From Prado023 sp963700395 (lineage in GTDB: Bacteria; Actinomycetota; Actinomycetes; S36-B12; CAIYMF01): 64,000 nucleotides of DNA. A program made the translations under genes and the position numbers. The notes under the pieces are model-generated. The model was not told the origin of the DNA and did no database searches. It was given only the letters and a program-made list of their open reading frames with translations. Location: the NCBI GenBank assembly GCA_963700395.1, contig CAVOXI010000001.1, positions 682,001 through 746,000 of the forward strand, in the 5' to 3' direction. Every line of letters begins with the position of its first letter. Positions within the stretch are counted from its first letter, which is position 1. Below are positions 18,115 to 27,222 of this stretch, piece after piece.

Positions 18115-18818
18115 GCCCCGGCTCCGAAGGGACGTGCGCCAGGTGCACCGAGGCCCTGCAGGAACGGGTTCACGCGTCGCTCGACACCGATCGTCGTGGT
18201 CTCACCGTGCCCCGGCAGGACGAGCATGTCGTCGGGCTGGCTGAGCACGACCCGGGCAAGCGACTCCAGCATCGCGGCGTTGTTGCCGCCCGGGAGGTCG
18301 GTGCGCCCGATGGCCCCCGCGAACAGCAGGTCACCGGAGAGCATCAGCGGCTCGGCACCGGTGTCCATCATCCGGAAGGCTGTCGAGCCGGGCGTGTGAC
18401 CGGGCGCATGGTCGGCCGTGAAGGTCATCCCGGCGATCTCCAGGGACGCGCCGTCGGTGAGCTCGCGCACGTCGGAGGGCTCAGCGAAGTCCGTCGCGCC
18501 CACGACGCCGGCGAACATCATCCGGGTCTCCCCCGAGACGCCCGCCCACGGGTCTGCCAGCAGGGCGCGGTCGTTCGGGTGGATCCACGCCGGGATGTCG
18601 TATCCGTCGCACACGGGCAGCACCGACCACATGTGGTCGAGATGACCGTGCGAGAGGATCACCGCCACCGGGCGCAGGCCGTGCTCGGCGACGACCTGCT
18701 CGATGCCGCCGCGGCTGTCCATTCCCGGATCGATGATGACCGCCTCGCTGTGCGCACCGGGCGCCAGGATCCAGCAGTTGGTCCCGAACGGGCCAGCCGG
18801 GAAGCCGGCGATGAGCAT
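18111..18818 (-). CDS. MBL-fold metallo-hydrolase (glyoxalase II-like)
   Basis: A 235-residue metallo-beta-lactamase-fold hydrolase with the metal motif SHGHLDH, a second His in HAPGHTPGS, an Asp in LSGDLLF and a final His in LPGHGETT, all as in hydroxyacylglutathione hydrolase-like proteins. It probably hydrolyses a thioester; the substrate is unknown, and glutathione is unlikely in an actinobacterium. The ATG at 18816-18818 has GGGAG 5 bases upstream. It leads the hisS-aspS operon. Confidence 0.88.
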   Translation of the reverse strand: MLIAGFPAGPFGTNCWILAPGAHSEAVIIDPGMDSRGGIEQVVAEHGLRPVAVILSHGHLDHMWSVLPVCDGYDIPAWIHPNDRALLADPWAGVSGETRMMFAGVVGATDFAEPSDVRELTDGASLEIAGMTFTADHAPGHTPGSTAFRMMDTGAEPLMLSGDLLFAGAIGRTDLPGGNNAAMLESLARVVLSQPDDMLVLPGHGETTTIGVERRVNPFLQGLGAPGARPFGAGA

Positions 18819-18872
18819 GAGCGCTCCCTCACGACGTGATCGGTGCGGTCCGGGCTGGGAGGACCGGCCCCA

Positions 18873-18878
18873 AGGGTA
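18873..18878 (-). promoter_or_regulatory. Candidate -10 box (TACCCT) for the MBL-hisS-aspS operon
   Basis: TACCCT on the minus strand in the 168-base divergent gap, about 55 bases before the MBL start codon. No clear -35. Confidence 0.4.
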
Positions 18879-18940
18879 TCCGCGAGCCCGGCAACCGGCC
18901 TAACCGCGCGGGTCGTCCCAGCCGGGGGCTGGGCGCCACA

Positions 18941-18946
18941 TAGACT
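18941..18946 (+). promoter_or_regulatory. Candidate -10 box (TAGACT) for the cyclophilin gene
   Basis: TAGACT on the plus strand, giving a predicted leader of about 34 bases before the GTG at 18987. Confidence 0.4.
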
Positions 18947-18986
18947 CCGCTGCGAGCCGCACACCTCGACTGTGGGAGCACGTGAC

Positions 18987-19877
18987 GTGTCCAACGAGAA
19001 GAAGCCCGGAACCGGGGCCAGCAACAAGCGCCGCAAGGAGCTCGCTGCCGCCAAGCTCGAGCGCCAGGCAGCCCGACGGGCCGAGCGTGCCGAGCGGCGC
19101 AAGCAGCGGATGCGGGTCATGTGGGGCATCGCGGCGCTCGTGGGGATCCTTGTCATCGCGGGCGTCGCGTTCTGGCCGGACAGCAGCAGCACCGACGTCG
19201 TCGCCGATCCGGCGGCCTCAGCGTCCGCCAACCCCGGCGCCTCCGGTGCTCCCTCAGCCTCCGCCCCGCCCTCGGGCGCCCCCTCAGCATCGGCCTCACC
19301 CGTCGCCGTGAAGGGCTGCACCGATGCGCCCACGCCGCCGGCAGAGCCCAAGTCGTGGGACAAGGCACCGGAGATGACGCTCGCGGACGGCACCGACTAC
19401 CAGCTCGTCCTGGACACCAACTGCGGCGAGATCGTCATCGACACCTACGCCGACAAGGCGCCCCAGACGGTGAACGCGATGCTCTGGCTGGCTGGGGAGG
19501 GCTACTTCGACTCCACGCTGTGCCATCGGCTGGTCACCGAGGGGATCAAGGTGCTCCAGTGCGGGGACCCCACGGCCACCGGCTCGGGCGGCCCCGGGTT
19601 CGAGCTCCCCGATGAGAACCTCCCGGCGGCCGACGGTGTGAACTACCCCGCAGGCACCGTCGCCATGGCCAACGCCGGGCCGGGGACCTCCGGCAGCCAG
19701 TTCTTCATCGTGTACGAGGACACCACCCTCCCGGCGAACTACACCATCTGGGGTGAGGTGACCTCGGGGCTCGACGTCGTGAAGAAGATCGCTGAGGCCG
19801 GCGTGGCCGGAGGCGCCACCGACGGCAGTCCCGCGGCCCCCATCGGCATCGAGAAGGCCACCGCGCAGGAGGCCTAG
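18987..19877 (+). CDS. Membrane-anchored cyclophilin-type peptidyl-prolyl isomerase
   Basis: A 296-residue protein. A very basic cytoplasmic stretch (about 10-45, rich in Lys/Arg) precedes a single membrane helix (VMWGIAALVGILVIAGVAF), a Ser/Ala/Pro linker and an external cyclophilin domain from about 120. The domain has the expected CHRLVTEG, GTVAMANAGPGTSGSQFFI and YTIWGEV segments. It should catalyse proline isomerisation during folding of exported proteins. The GTG at 18987 is preceded by GGGAG at 9 bases; the frame is open further upstream but the region holds the promoter. A DUF349 gene follows after a hairpin. Confidence 0.92.
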   Translation: MSNEKKPGTGASNKRRKELAAAKLERQAARRAERAERRKQRMRVMWGIAALVGILVIAGVAFWPDSSSTDVVADPAASASANPGASGAPSASAPPSGAPSASASPVAVKGCTDAPTPPAEPKSWDKAPEMTLADGTDYQLVLDTNCGEIVIDTYADKAPQTVNAMLWLAGEGYFDSTLCHRLVTEGIKVLQCGDPTATGSGGPGFELPDENLPAADGVNYPAGTVAMANAGPGTSGSQFFIVYEDTTLPANYTIWGEVTSGLDVVKKIAEAGVAGGATDGSPAAPIGIEKATAQEA

Positions 19878-19900
19878 CCCCGGGTCCACAGGACCCCGGG
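19878..19900 (+). terminator. Hairpin after the cyclophilin gene
   Basis: A stem of GGGTCC and GGACCC around a 3-base loop, extended past one mismatch by three more C/G pairs, starting at the stop codon. It may terminate or attenuate reading into the DUF349 gene. Confidence 0.5.
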
Positions 19901-19941
19901 CGTGGGACAATGACCGCCACTGGACTACGGAGGGTACGCGC

Positions 19942-21183
19942 ATGACGGAGCACGCCTACGGACGCGTCGACGACGACGGCACGGTGTACGTGCGTCGCCC
20001 CGACGGGCAGGAGGTCGCCGTCGGACAGTGGGCCGCGGGTGCACCCTCGGAGGGATTGGCCTTCTTCGAGCGCAAGTACGACGGGCTGAAGGCGGAGGCC
20101 GAGCTGCTCCAGGCCCGGCTCAAGGACGGCAAGGGCAGCCCCGAGTCCGTCACCATCGTCGTGGGCAAGCTGCGCGACGCCGTCGAGAACCCGCACGTGG
20201 TGGGCGACCTCACCGTGCTCTCGCGGCTGGCCGAGGAGCTCGAGGCCGCAGGTGAGGCCCGCAAGGAGGCCGCCGCAGCGGCCCGTGAGGAGACCCGCAC
20301 GAAGACCATGGCGGCGCGAACTGCCATCGTCGAGGAGTCCGAGGGCCTGGCCGCCTCCACGCAATGGAAGTCCAGCGGCGACCGGTTCAAGGAGCTGCAG
20401 GAGGCCTGGACGGCCCTCCCCCGCGGCGATCGATCGACCCGGGATGCCGAACAGGACCTGTGGAAGCGGTTCAGCACCGCCCGCTCCGCGTTCGACAAGG
20501 CCCGTCGCGCGCACTTCGCAACGCTGGACGCTGCGCGCAAGGAGGCGACGGCGGCCAAGGACGGCATCATCGCCCGCGCCGAGGCGCTGTCGACCAGCAC
20601 CGACTGGGCCGAGACCGCCCGCGCCTATCGCGGCCTGATGGACGAGTGGAAGGCCGCCCCCCGCGCAGGACGTACGGACGAGGACAAGCTCTGGGCGCGC
20701 TTCCGGGCCGCGCAGGACGCGTTCTTCGCCGCGCGCAACGCCGCGCAGTCCGAGCGCGACGGCGACCAGATGGAGAACCTGCACGCCAAGGAGGCCCTGG
20801 CCGTCGAGGCCGAGGCGCTCCTGCCCATCACCGACCTCGCGGCGGCCAAGGCCGCGATGCGTGGGATCGGCGAGCGCTGGAACGCCATCGGCCATGTGCC
20901 GCGCAACGACCGCGACAAGGTCGAGGGCCGGCTGCGCAAGGTCGAGGACGCCGTCAAGCGCGCCGAGGAGGACCAGTGGCGCCGGACCGACCCCGCCAAG
21001 CGCGCACTGGCCGAGTCCACGGTCGAGACCTTCCGCGCGTCGCTGGCCAAGCTCGAGAAGCAGGCGGGCGCAGCTGAGGCGGCCGGAGACGCGCGCAAGG
21101 CGACGGAGCTGCAGGGTCGTATCACCACCACCCGGTCCCTGCTGGAGGCCGCCGAGAACTCGCTGGCCGAGTACTCGGGCTGA
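19942..21183 (+). CDS. DUF349 domain-containing protein
   Basis: A 413-residue, charged, mostly helical protein with three or so repeats of the DUF349 unit (for example KELQEAWTALPRGDRSTRD near 151 and RGLMDEWKAAPRAGRTDED near 234). It is widespread in actinobacteria next to a cyclophilin and rel, but I know of no established function there. Predicted coiled-coil segments and lack of signal or membrane segments suggest a cytoplasmic structural or nucleic-acid-associated role. The ATG has GGAGGG about 9 bases upstream. Confidence 0.88.
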   Translation: MTEHAYGRVDDDGTVYVRRPDGQEVAVGQWAAGAPSEGLAFFERKYDGLKAEAELLQARLKDGKGSPESVTIVVGKLRDAVENPHVVGDLTVLSRLAEELEAAGEARKEAAAAAREETRTKTMAARTAIVEESEGLAASTQWKSSGDRFKELQEAWTALPRGDRSTRDAEQDLWKRFSTARSAFDKARRAHFATLDAARKEATAAKDGIIARAEALSTSTDWAETARAYRGLMDEWKAAPRAGRTDEDKLWARFRAAQDAFFAARNAAQSERDGDQMENLHAKEALAVEAEALLPITDLAAAKAAMRGIGERWNAIGHVPRNDRDKVEGRLRKVEDAVKRAEEDQWRRTDPAKRALAESTVETFRASLAKLEKQAGAAEAAGDARKATELQGRITTTRSLLEAAENSLAEYSG

Positions 21184-21184
21184 C

Positions 21185-21199
21185 CCGCCCCGAGGGCGG
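21185..21199 (+). terminator. Short G+C hairpin at the DUF349 stop
   Basis: CCGCCC and GGGCGG around a 3-base loop immediately after the stop codon. Short, without a T-run. Confidence 0.45.
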
Positions 21200-21405
21200 C
21201 CTCCCGGTGAGTGCACACCCTCGCCGCGTCCCTCCGGCCTGCGACGTCCCGGGCCTGAGGCGTCTGCGCCCTCCGACCGCCTGCGCCTCCAGCTCCTCCT
21301 CCGCCCCCGCCTCGCTCTCTGATCACCCTCCGGGCCACGTCTGCCTCGGGCGATCGGTGCCCGGAAGGGCGATCCGCGCGTTCCCGGCCACCGGTCCTGC
21401 GACCT

Positions 21406-21439
21406 GCGCGTTCCACGCCATTTGCGGCGCGGAACGCGC
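21406..21439. terminator. Inverted repeat downstream of rel
   Basis: GCGCGTTCC at 21406-21414 and GGAACGCGC at 21431-21439, a perfect 9-base stem with a 16-base loop, about 130 bases past the rel stop codon. Candidate terminator; a protein-binding dyad is an alternative. Confidence 0.4.
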
Positions 21440-21465
21440 GGGGAGGTCCTGGCGTGGCGGGGAAT

Positions 21466-21519
21466 GCCCGGATTGAGCGCCGTCGCCCTGGGGCCCGGAT
21501 TGAGCGCCGTCGCCCTGGG
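21466..21519. repeat. 27-bp direct tandem repeat, two perfect copies
   Basis: Copies at 21466-21492 and 21493-21519 are identical and adjacent. Each contains GGATTGAGCGCCGTCGCC. Non-coding, about 50 bases past the rel stop codon. Confidence 0.9.
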
Positions 21520-21570
21520 GCGTGGGGCGCGATCGCGTGTCGGCGACGGGGGCGCGTGGGTGGGTGGCGC

Positions 21571-23838
21571 CTACACGCGGTAGGCGTCGAAGACTCCCTC
21601 GACGCCGCGGACGGAGCGCAGCACCGCCCCGAGGTGCTTGGGGTCGCCCATCTCGAAGGTGAACCGTGACACGGCGATGCGCTCCTTGGTGGTCGACACC
21701 GACGCCGAGAGGATGTTGACGTGCTGGTCGGAGAGCGCGCGAGTGACGTCGGCCAGCAGCCGTGATCGGTCCAGGGCCTCGACCTGGATGTTCACCAGGA
21801 ACACCGAGGACGCACCCGGGGACCACGCGACCGGAACGAAGCGCTCGGCCTGGCCCGCCATCGATGCGACGTTCGTGCAGTCGGTGCGGTGCACGGAGAC
21901 ACCATTGCCGCGGGTGACGAATCCAGTGATCTCATCGCCCGGCACGGGGGTGCAGCAACGTGCGAGCTTCACCCAGACGTCGCCCAGCTGCGAGCCGATG
22001 ACCGTCACGCCCGGGTCGGAGTCCGAACGCTGGCGCATCTTGGAGATGCCCTGCGGCGTGACGCCCTCAGCGGCATCGTCGGCGGCGGCCGCCTCGCCGC
22101 CGGCTGTGGCCACGAGCCGGTGGATGACCGTCTGCGGGCTGATCCGACCCTCTCCGATCGAGGCGTACAGCGCGCTCACGTCGTGCTGGCGAAGGTCCGC
22201 GGCGACTGCCGCCAGCGCGCTTGTCGACAGCAGGCGGTGGACGGAGACCCCCTCCTTGCGCATCGCCTTGAGGAGCTGGTCCTTGCCCTTGTCGATCGCC
22301 TCCTCGCGGCGCTCCCGGGAGAACCACGCCTTGATCTTGCCGCGCGCCCGTGGGCTGCGCACGAACGTCAGCCAGTCCAGGCTGGGGCCGGCCCCCTCCG
22401 CCTTGGAGGTGAACACCTCGACGGCGTCACCGTTCGACAGCGGGCTGTCCAGCGGCACGAGCCTGCCGTTGACGCGGGCGCCGACACACCGGTGGCCCAG
22501 CTCGGTGTGCACCGCGTAGGCGAAGTCCACCGGGGTCGAGCCGGACGGCAGGGCGATGACGTCCCCGCGAGGGGTGAAGACGAACACCTCGGTGGACCCC
22601 AGGTCGTACCGCAGCGACTCGAGGAACTCCCCCGGGTCCTCGGTCTCACGCTGCCACTCGACGAGCTGGCGCAGCCATCCGAGGTCGTCGGGCCCGAGCT
22701 TGCCGCCCACCTCCGTCTGCTTGTACCGCCAGTGCGCAGCGATCCCGTACTCGGCCGAGCGGTGCATCTCGTGGGTGCGGATCTGCACCTCCACCGGCTT
22801 GCCGTCCGGTCCGATGACCGTCGTGTGCAGCGACTGGTACATGTTGAACTTCGGCATCGCGATGTAGTCCTTGAACCGCCCGGGAAGGGGGTTCCACGCC
22901 GCGTGCAGGGTACCGAGCACCGCGTAGCAGTCGCGGACCGAGTCGACCAGGATCCGCACCCCCACGAGGTCGTAGATGTCGGAGAAGTCGTGCCCCCGAA
23001 CGATCATCTTCTGGTACACGGAGTAGTAGTGCTTCGGTCGCCCGGTCACGGTGGCCCGGATCCGCGCAGCCCGCAGGCGCTCGTCGATGTCACTGATCAC
23101 CTGCTCGAGGAACTGCTCGCGGGCCGGGGCCCGCTGGCCCACCAGCCGGACGATCTCCTCGTACATCTTCGGGTGCAGGGTCGCGAACGACAGGTCCTCG
23201 AGCTCCCACTTCACGGTGTTCATGCCCAGGCGATGGGCAAGGGGGGCGTAGATCTCGAGGGTCTCGCGGGCCTTGATGGCCTGCTTCTCCGGCGGCAACC
23301 ACTGAAGGGTGCGCATGTTGTGCAGGCGGTCCGCCAGCTTGATCACGAGGACGCGGATGTCGCGGGCCATGGCCACGACCATCTTGCGAACCGTCTCGGC
23401 CGCGCTCGACGCGCCGTAGGTGACCTTGTCCAGCTTCGTCACGCCGTCGACCAGGGACGCGATCTCGTCGCCGAACTCGGCGCGGAGATCGGCCAGCGGG
23501 TAGCCGGTGTCCTCCACGGTGTCGTGCAGGAGGGCTGCGGCCAGGGTCGGCCCGGTCATGCCCAGGTCGGCCAGGATCTGCGCCACGGCCAAGGGGTGGG
23601 TGATGTAGGGCTCACCGGAGCGTCGCTTCTGCTCGCGATGCAGCTCCTCGGCGGTCACATAGGCCTGGATGACCACCCGGGCGTCGCTCTTCGGGTGGAA
23701 CTGCCGCAACGTGCGAAGGATCGGGTCGAGCTCCGGGGGCGCGCCTGAGCCGCGCCCAGCGATCCGGGACAGCCTCGAGCGCAGCCCTGAGGCTGACTCC
23801 ACCGCCGAATCGACGGGCAGGGTATCCGGGTCGGCCAC
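21571..23838 (-). CDS. rel: Bifunctional (p)ppGpp synthetase/hydrolase Rel
   Basis: Makes and degrades the stringent-response alarmone (p)ppGpp. The 755-residue protein has an intact HD hydrolase domain (HDTVEDT at 105-111, and KLADRLHNMRT), the synthetase domain (RGHDFSDIYDLVGVRILV and the MPKFNMYQSLHTTV region), a TGS domain, the conserved Cys/His ribosome-binding segment (LARCCTPVPGD) and a C-terminal ACT domain. Both active sites look complete. GTG start with AGGAGG 5-6 bases upstream. It follows secF on the same strand after 60 bases and has a possible promoter of its own. Confidence 0.97.
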   Translation of the reverse strand: MADPDTLPVDSAVESASGLRSRLSRIAGRGSGAPPELDPILRTLRQFHPKSDARVVIQAYVTAEELHREQKRRSGEPYITHPLAVAQILADLGMTGPTLAAALLHDTVEDTGYPLADLRAEFGDEIASLVDGVTKLDKVTYGASSAAETVRKMVVAMARDIRVLVIKLADRLHNMRTLQWLPPEKQAIKARETLEIYAPLAHRLGMNTVKWELEDLSFATLHPKMYEEIVRLVGQRAPAREQFLEQVISDIDERLRAARIRATVTGRPKHYYSVYQKMIVRGHDFSDIYDLVGVRILVDSVRDCYAVLGTLHAAWNPLPGRFKDYIAMPKFNMYQSLHTTVIGPDGKPVEVQIRTHEMHRSAEYGIAAHWRYKQTEVGGKLGPDDLGWLRQLVEWQRETEDPGEFLESLRYDLGSTEVFVFTPRGDVIALPSGSTPVDFAYAVHTELGHRCVGARVNGRLVPLDSPLSNGDAVEVFTSKAEGAGPSLDWLTFVRSPRARGKIKAWFSRERREEAIDKGKDQLLKAMRKEGVSVHRLLSTSALAAVAADLRQHDVSALYASIGEGRISPQTVIHRLVATAGGEAAAADDAAEGVTPQGISKMRQRSDSDPGVTVIGSQLGDVWVKLARCCTPVPGDEITGFVTRGNGVSVHRTDCTNVASMAGQAERFVPVAWSPGASSVFLVNIQVEALDRSRLLADVTRALSDQHVNILSASVSTTKERIAVSRFTFEMGDPKHLGAVLRSVRGVEGVFDAYRV

Positions 23839-23862
23839 CTGCTCCTCCTGATCGTTAGCCCG

Positions 23863-23868
23863 AGTGTA
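23863..23868 (-). promoter_or_regulatory. Candidate -10 box (TACACT) for rel
   Basis: TACACT on the minus strand in the 60-base secF-rel gap, giving a leader of roughly 20 bases that includes the ribosome site. Confidence 0.35.
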
Positions 23869-23898
23869 CGACCCGGCTCAGGCCGCCGCAGGTGCCGA

Positions 23899-25062
23899 TC
23901 AGTGCCGGTCAGCCCTGCGCTGCTTCTTCGGCTGGTTGCGTGGTCCGCTGGCGGCGCGACGGGCCCGTGCGCGATCCATGGCCTCCGCACCCTCCGACGT
24001 GGGCTCCTCCTGGCCGGACGACTCGCCCGACGGCACGTCGCTGCCAGCGGACACCTGCACCGCCGTGGCCGTGGTCCCGGTGGCCGTCGCGCCGCGCGGG
24101 CCAGCACCTCGAGCCTGCACCCGACGCGCCAGGGCCTGCATCTGCGGGTTGCGCTCCATGAGCTGGGCGAGGAAGGGCGTGGCGATGAAGATCGAGGAGT
24201 AGGCCCCGGCGGCCATGCCCACGAACAGCGCCAGGGAGAGGTCCTTCAGGGTGCCCGCACCGAGCAGCCCCGCTCCCACGAACAGGATGGCGCCGACGGG
24301 GAGCAGCGCCACGATCGTGGTGTTCAGGCTGCGGACGAGGGTCTGGTTGACAGCGAGGTTCGCCGCCTGCGAGTACGTCTGGCGGCTCTGGCCGAGGATC
24401 CCGCGGGTGTTCTCCTTGACCTTGTCGAAGACGACAACCGTGTCGTAGAGCGAGTATCCCAGGATCGTCAGGATGCCGATCATCGTGCTGGGGGTGACCT
24501 CGAACTGCAGGATGGAGTACACCCCGACGGTGATGACGATGTCGTGGATCAGGGCGACGACGGCAGCGACGGCCATGCGCCAGTCGAAGTAGAGCGCGAG
24601 GAACACCGACAGCAGCCCGATGAAGACCAGGAGCGCGGTGATCGCCTTCTTCGTGATCTCACTGCCCCACGTCGGGCCGACCAGCTGGACCGACACCTGG
24701 TCGGGGTCGACTGCGCAGGTCTGGGCCAGGGCGCCGCGGATCTTCAGGCTGGTCGCATTGTCGACCGCGTCGGTCGTGACCCGGATCAGGTCGTTGCCCA
24801 GCTGGGTGACGGTGGAGGGCTCCACGCCGACCGATTCGACCGAGCTCCGGGCCTCTTCGATGGTGCAGGAGGTGGAGGGCACCTGGTACTCCGCACCACC
24901 CGTGAACTCGATGCCCAGGCTCAGGCCCCGGATGCCCAGGGAGAGCAGGGAGACAAGGACGATGACAGCCGAGATCGCATACCAGCGCCTCCTCCTGCCG
25001 ACGATGTCGTAGGACACCTCACCCGTGTAGAGCTTGTTGCCGAGGGCACCCAATCGGGACAT
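23899..25062 (-). CDS. secF: Protein translocase subunit SecF
   Basis: Proton-driven accessory subunit of the Sec translocon, working with SecD. The 387-residue protein has six membrane segments, with the family motifs GIEFTGGAEYQV in the first periplasmic domain entry, and ILGYSLYDTVVVFDKVKEN between helices 4 and 5. The C-terminal 70 residues are polar, with a Lys/Arg-rich end likely in the cytoplasm. ATG start with GGAGG upstream, 2 bases after the secD stop. Confidence 0.96.
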   Translation of the reverse strand: MSRLGALGNKLYTGEVSYDIVGRRRRWYAISAVIVLVSLLSLGIRGLSLGIEFTGGAEYQVPSTSCTIEEARSSVESVGVEPSTVTQLGNDLIRVTTDAVDNATSLKIRGALAQTCAVDPDQVSVQLVGPTWGSEITKKAITALLVFIGLLSVFLALYFDWRMAVAAVVALIHDIVITVGVYSILQFEVTPSTMIGILTILGYSLYDTVVVFDKVKENTRGILGQSRQTYSQAANLAVNQTLVRSLNTTIVALLPVGAILFVGAGLLGAGTLKDLSLALFVGMAAGAYSSIFIATPFLAQLMERNPQMQALARRVQARGAGPRGATATGTTATAVQVSAGSDVPSGESSGQEEPTSEGAEAMDRARARRAASGPRNQPKKQRRADRH

Positions 25063-25064
25063 GG

Positions 25065-26810
25065 CTACTTCCTCCTTGCGGTGGCCGCGGCGCGCGGCGC
25101 GGGCGGATCGGGGATGCCCAGTCGCCTGGGGTCAACCCCGGACATCGGATGCCCGGACTGGAAGAATCGAGTGCCCGCCAGGATCGCCACGACCGGCCGG
25201 GTGAAGGTGAAGGCCACGAGGACGTCGATGACAGTGGTCAGGCCCAGGGCGAACGCGAAGCCACGCACGCTCCCGATGCTCAGGATGTAGAGCACGACAG
25301 CACCCAGCAGCGACACGAAGTCCGCGGCCAGCAGCGTGCGCCGCGCGCGGATCCATCCGGTCTCCGCGGCCACGCGCAGCGTCTTGCCGTCCCGGGCCTC
25401 GTCACGGATCCGCTCGAAGTACACGATGAACGAGTCCGCTGTGATCCCGATCGCCACGATCGCACCGGTGATGCCCGCCAACGTCAGGGTGAAGCCGAGG
25501 ATGCGACCGAAGATCACGAAGAGGCAGTACGTGATGATCCCGGCGATCACCAGGCTGGCCCCCGCCACCAGGCCCAGGGCCCGGTAGTAGGCCAGCAGGT
25601 AGAGCCCGACCAGGATGAGGCCGAGCGCTCCAGCCAGGAGTCCTGCGTGCAGGTAGTCCTCGCCGACGGTGGGCGTGATCGAGGTGATCTGCCCCACCTC
25701 CAGGCTGATCGGAAGTGAGCCGAACTTCAGCACGTTGGCCAGGTCATTGGCCTCGTCGATGGTGAAGTCGCCGGTGATCTGGGCATTGCCCCCGGGGATC
25801 GGCTCCAGGAACGACGGTGCGCTGTACACCACACCGTCGAGCACGATGGCGAACTGGTTCTGCGGGGGCGTGTTGTCCCAGATCTCGGTGGAGATCTCGG
25901 TCAGCGCCTTCGATCCCTCGCTGTCGAAGGTCAGGGAGACCGACCACTTGCTCGTCTGCGGGTCGAGCTGGGCGGTCGCGTTGGTGACCTGGGTGCCCTT
26001 GATGAACGCCGGCTGGAGCAGGTACTTGGCGGTCCCCTCCCGGTCGCAGGTGCCCAGCCACAGGGCCTGGTCATCCGGCTGTCCGGCGCGGTTCTCCGGG
26101 TAGGTGCAGTCCAGGCGCAGGGCCCGCTCCTGGAACTCGGTGGTGTTCTCCTTGGCCTGGACCGGGGTCTTCGGCTGCTCGACCGACGGGCTCGCGCTCG
26201 GGCTCGCACTGGCGCTGGCGCTGGCAGCATCCGAGGGCGCTGCAGAGGGGGATGGCGACTCGGTGGGCTGCGCACTGGCGCTCGGTGAGGCAGTGGCGGA
26301 GGCATCCGTCGGCGTCGGGGTGGGGTCGGTCGGCGTCGGGCTGGGGTCCTCGGGCGTCGCCGACGCCGAGGGTTCCGCAGTCGGGGTCGCACTGGGGTCG
26401 ACGCCCTCGGGGTTGGTGATCGCCTCGACCTGTCGGAAGGCCAGCTGCGCGGTGCGCCCGACGAGGTCGACCAGGCGTTCCTGGGACACGGAGCCTGGGA
26501 CCGACACGATGATTGCCGCGTTGTTCCCGGATCCCTGGACGGTGACCTCGGACTCGGCGACGCCCAGGCCGTCCACTCGCTGGCGGATGATCCCGACCGC
26601 CTGGTCGAGCTGCTCCTGGGTGATGGTCCCGTCGGTTCCCGGCGTGGTCGTCGGCAGCAGCGTCACCTGGGTGCCGCCCTGCAGGTCGAGACCGAGCTGC
26701 GGGGCGTTCGACAGCCCGGGCCAGAAGGCCCACCCGATCAGGAGGACCACCCCCAGGAGCATGGGGATCAGGACCCTCCACGGGCGGTACTGGGACACGG
26801 TGCTAGCCAC
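25065..26810 (-). CDS. secD: Protein translocase subunit SecD
   Basis: Sec translocon accessory subunit of 581 residues. One membrane segment near the N-terminus is followed by LGLDLQGGTQV (family motif), a large external domain, then five helices with AIGITADSFIVYFERIRDE. The external domain is interrupted by about 75 residues consisting almost only of Ser, Pro, Thr and Ala. I chose the GTG at 26808-26810: GGGAGG lies 6 bases upstream and it overlaps the yajC stop, whereas an in-frame ATG at 26843 has no ribosome site and overlaps yajC by 41 bases. Confidence 0.95.
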   Translation of the reverse strand: MASTVSQYRPWRVLIPMLLGVVLLIGWAFWPGLSNAPQLGLDLQGGTQVTLLPTTTPGTDGTITQEQLDQAVGIIRQRVDGLGVAESEVTVQGSGNNAAIIVSVPGSVSQERLVDLVGRTAQLAFRQVEAITNPEGVDPSATPTAEPSASATPEDPSPTPTDPTPTPTDASATASPSASAQPTESPSPSAAPSDAASASASASPSASPSVEQPKTPVQAKENTTEFQERALRLDCTYPENRAGQPDDQALWLGTCDREGTAKYLLQPAFIKGTQVTNATAQLDPQTSKWSVSLTFDSEGSKALTEISTEIWDNTPPQNQFAIVLDGVVYSAPSFLEPIPGGNAQITGDFTIDEANDLANVLKFGSLPISLEVGQITSITPTVGEDYLHAGLLAGALGLILVGLYLLAYYRALGLVAGASLVIAGIITYCLFVIFGRILGFTLTLAGITGAIVAIGITADSFIVYFERIRDEARDGKTLRVAAETGWIRARRTLLAADFVSLLGAVVLYILSIGSVRGFAFALGLTTVIDVLVAFTFTRPVVAILAGTRFFQSGHPMSGVDPRRLGIPDPPAPRAAATARRK

Positions 26811-27192
26811 GGTCGGCCTCCCGGCTCGGGGCGGCGGAGTCATCGGCGGACGGAGTGTCGGTGCTCGCGGTGTCGGTGCTCGCCCCGTCGAGTTCAGCCA
26901 CAGGCGCGTCGTCGGCCACCCCAGCGACCTCCGCGGTCGCCGGGATCACCTGGGCGATTGCCCCCGCGAGCATCTCGATGACCACGCCCGGGGCGATCTC
27001 CAGCGAGACCCGGTCCGCTTCGACAGCGACGACGTTCCCGAACACGCCGGCCGTGGTCATGACCCGCTGGCCTGGAGCCAGGGACGCGACCAGAGCCGCC
27101 TGGGCCTTCCGGCGCACTGAGGCGGGTCGGATGATCAGTAGCCAGAATGCCGCCGCGATGACGGCAAAGGGCAGGAGTTCGACGAGCGTCAT
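26803..27192 (-). CDS. yajC: Preprotein translocase subunit YajC
   Basis: Small partner of SecDF: one N-terminal membrane helix (LLPFAVIAAAFWLLIIRP) followed by a YajC cytoplasmic domain with PGQRVMTTAGVFGNVV. The last 40 residues are acidic and Thr/Ser/Ala-rich and not part of the domain. I use the ATG at 27190-27192 (AAAGG 6 bases upstream); an ATG six codons earlier is possible. The stop overlaps the secD start. Confidence 0.93.
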   Translation of the reverse strand: MTLVELLPFAVIAAAFWLLIIRPASVRRKAQAALVASLAPGQRVMTTAGVFGNVVAVEADRVSLEIAPGVVIEMLAGAIAQVIPATAEVAGVADDAPVAELDGASTDTASTDTPSADDSAAPSREADRG

Positions 27193-27222
27193 GAAGGACC
27201 TTTCGCACAATTGGGCCCGATT

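Larger units (their letters stand above)
21184..21570. other. 387-base non-coding gap between convergent DUF349 and rel genes
   Basis: No reading frame here looks like a real gene. It holds the hairpin at 21185-21199, a pyrimidine-rich stretch (about 21250-21320), an inverted repeat at 21406-21439 (9-base arms GCGCGTTCC and GGAACGCGC, 16-base loop; GCGCGTTCC occurs once more at 21376) and two perfect copies of a 27-base unit at 21466-21519. The structure suggests a bidirectional termination zone. Confidence 0.6.

Noticed and set aside
21466..21519. Possible CRISPR-like repeats
   Set aside because: Only two copies, directly adjacent with no spacer, and no cas genes nearby.
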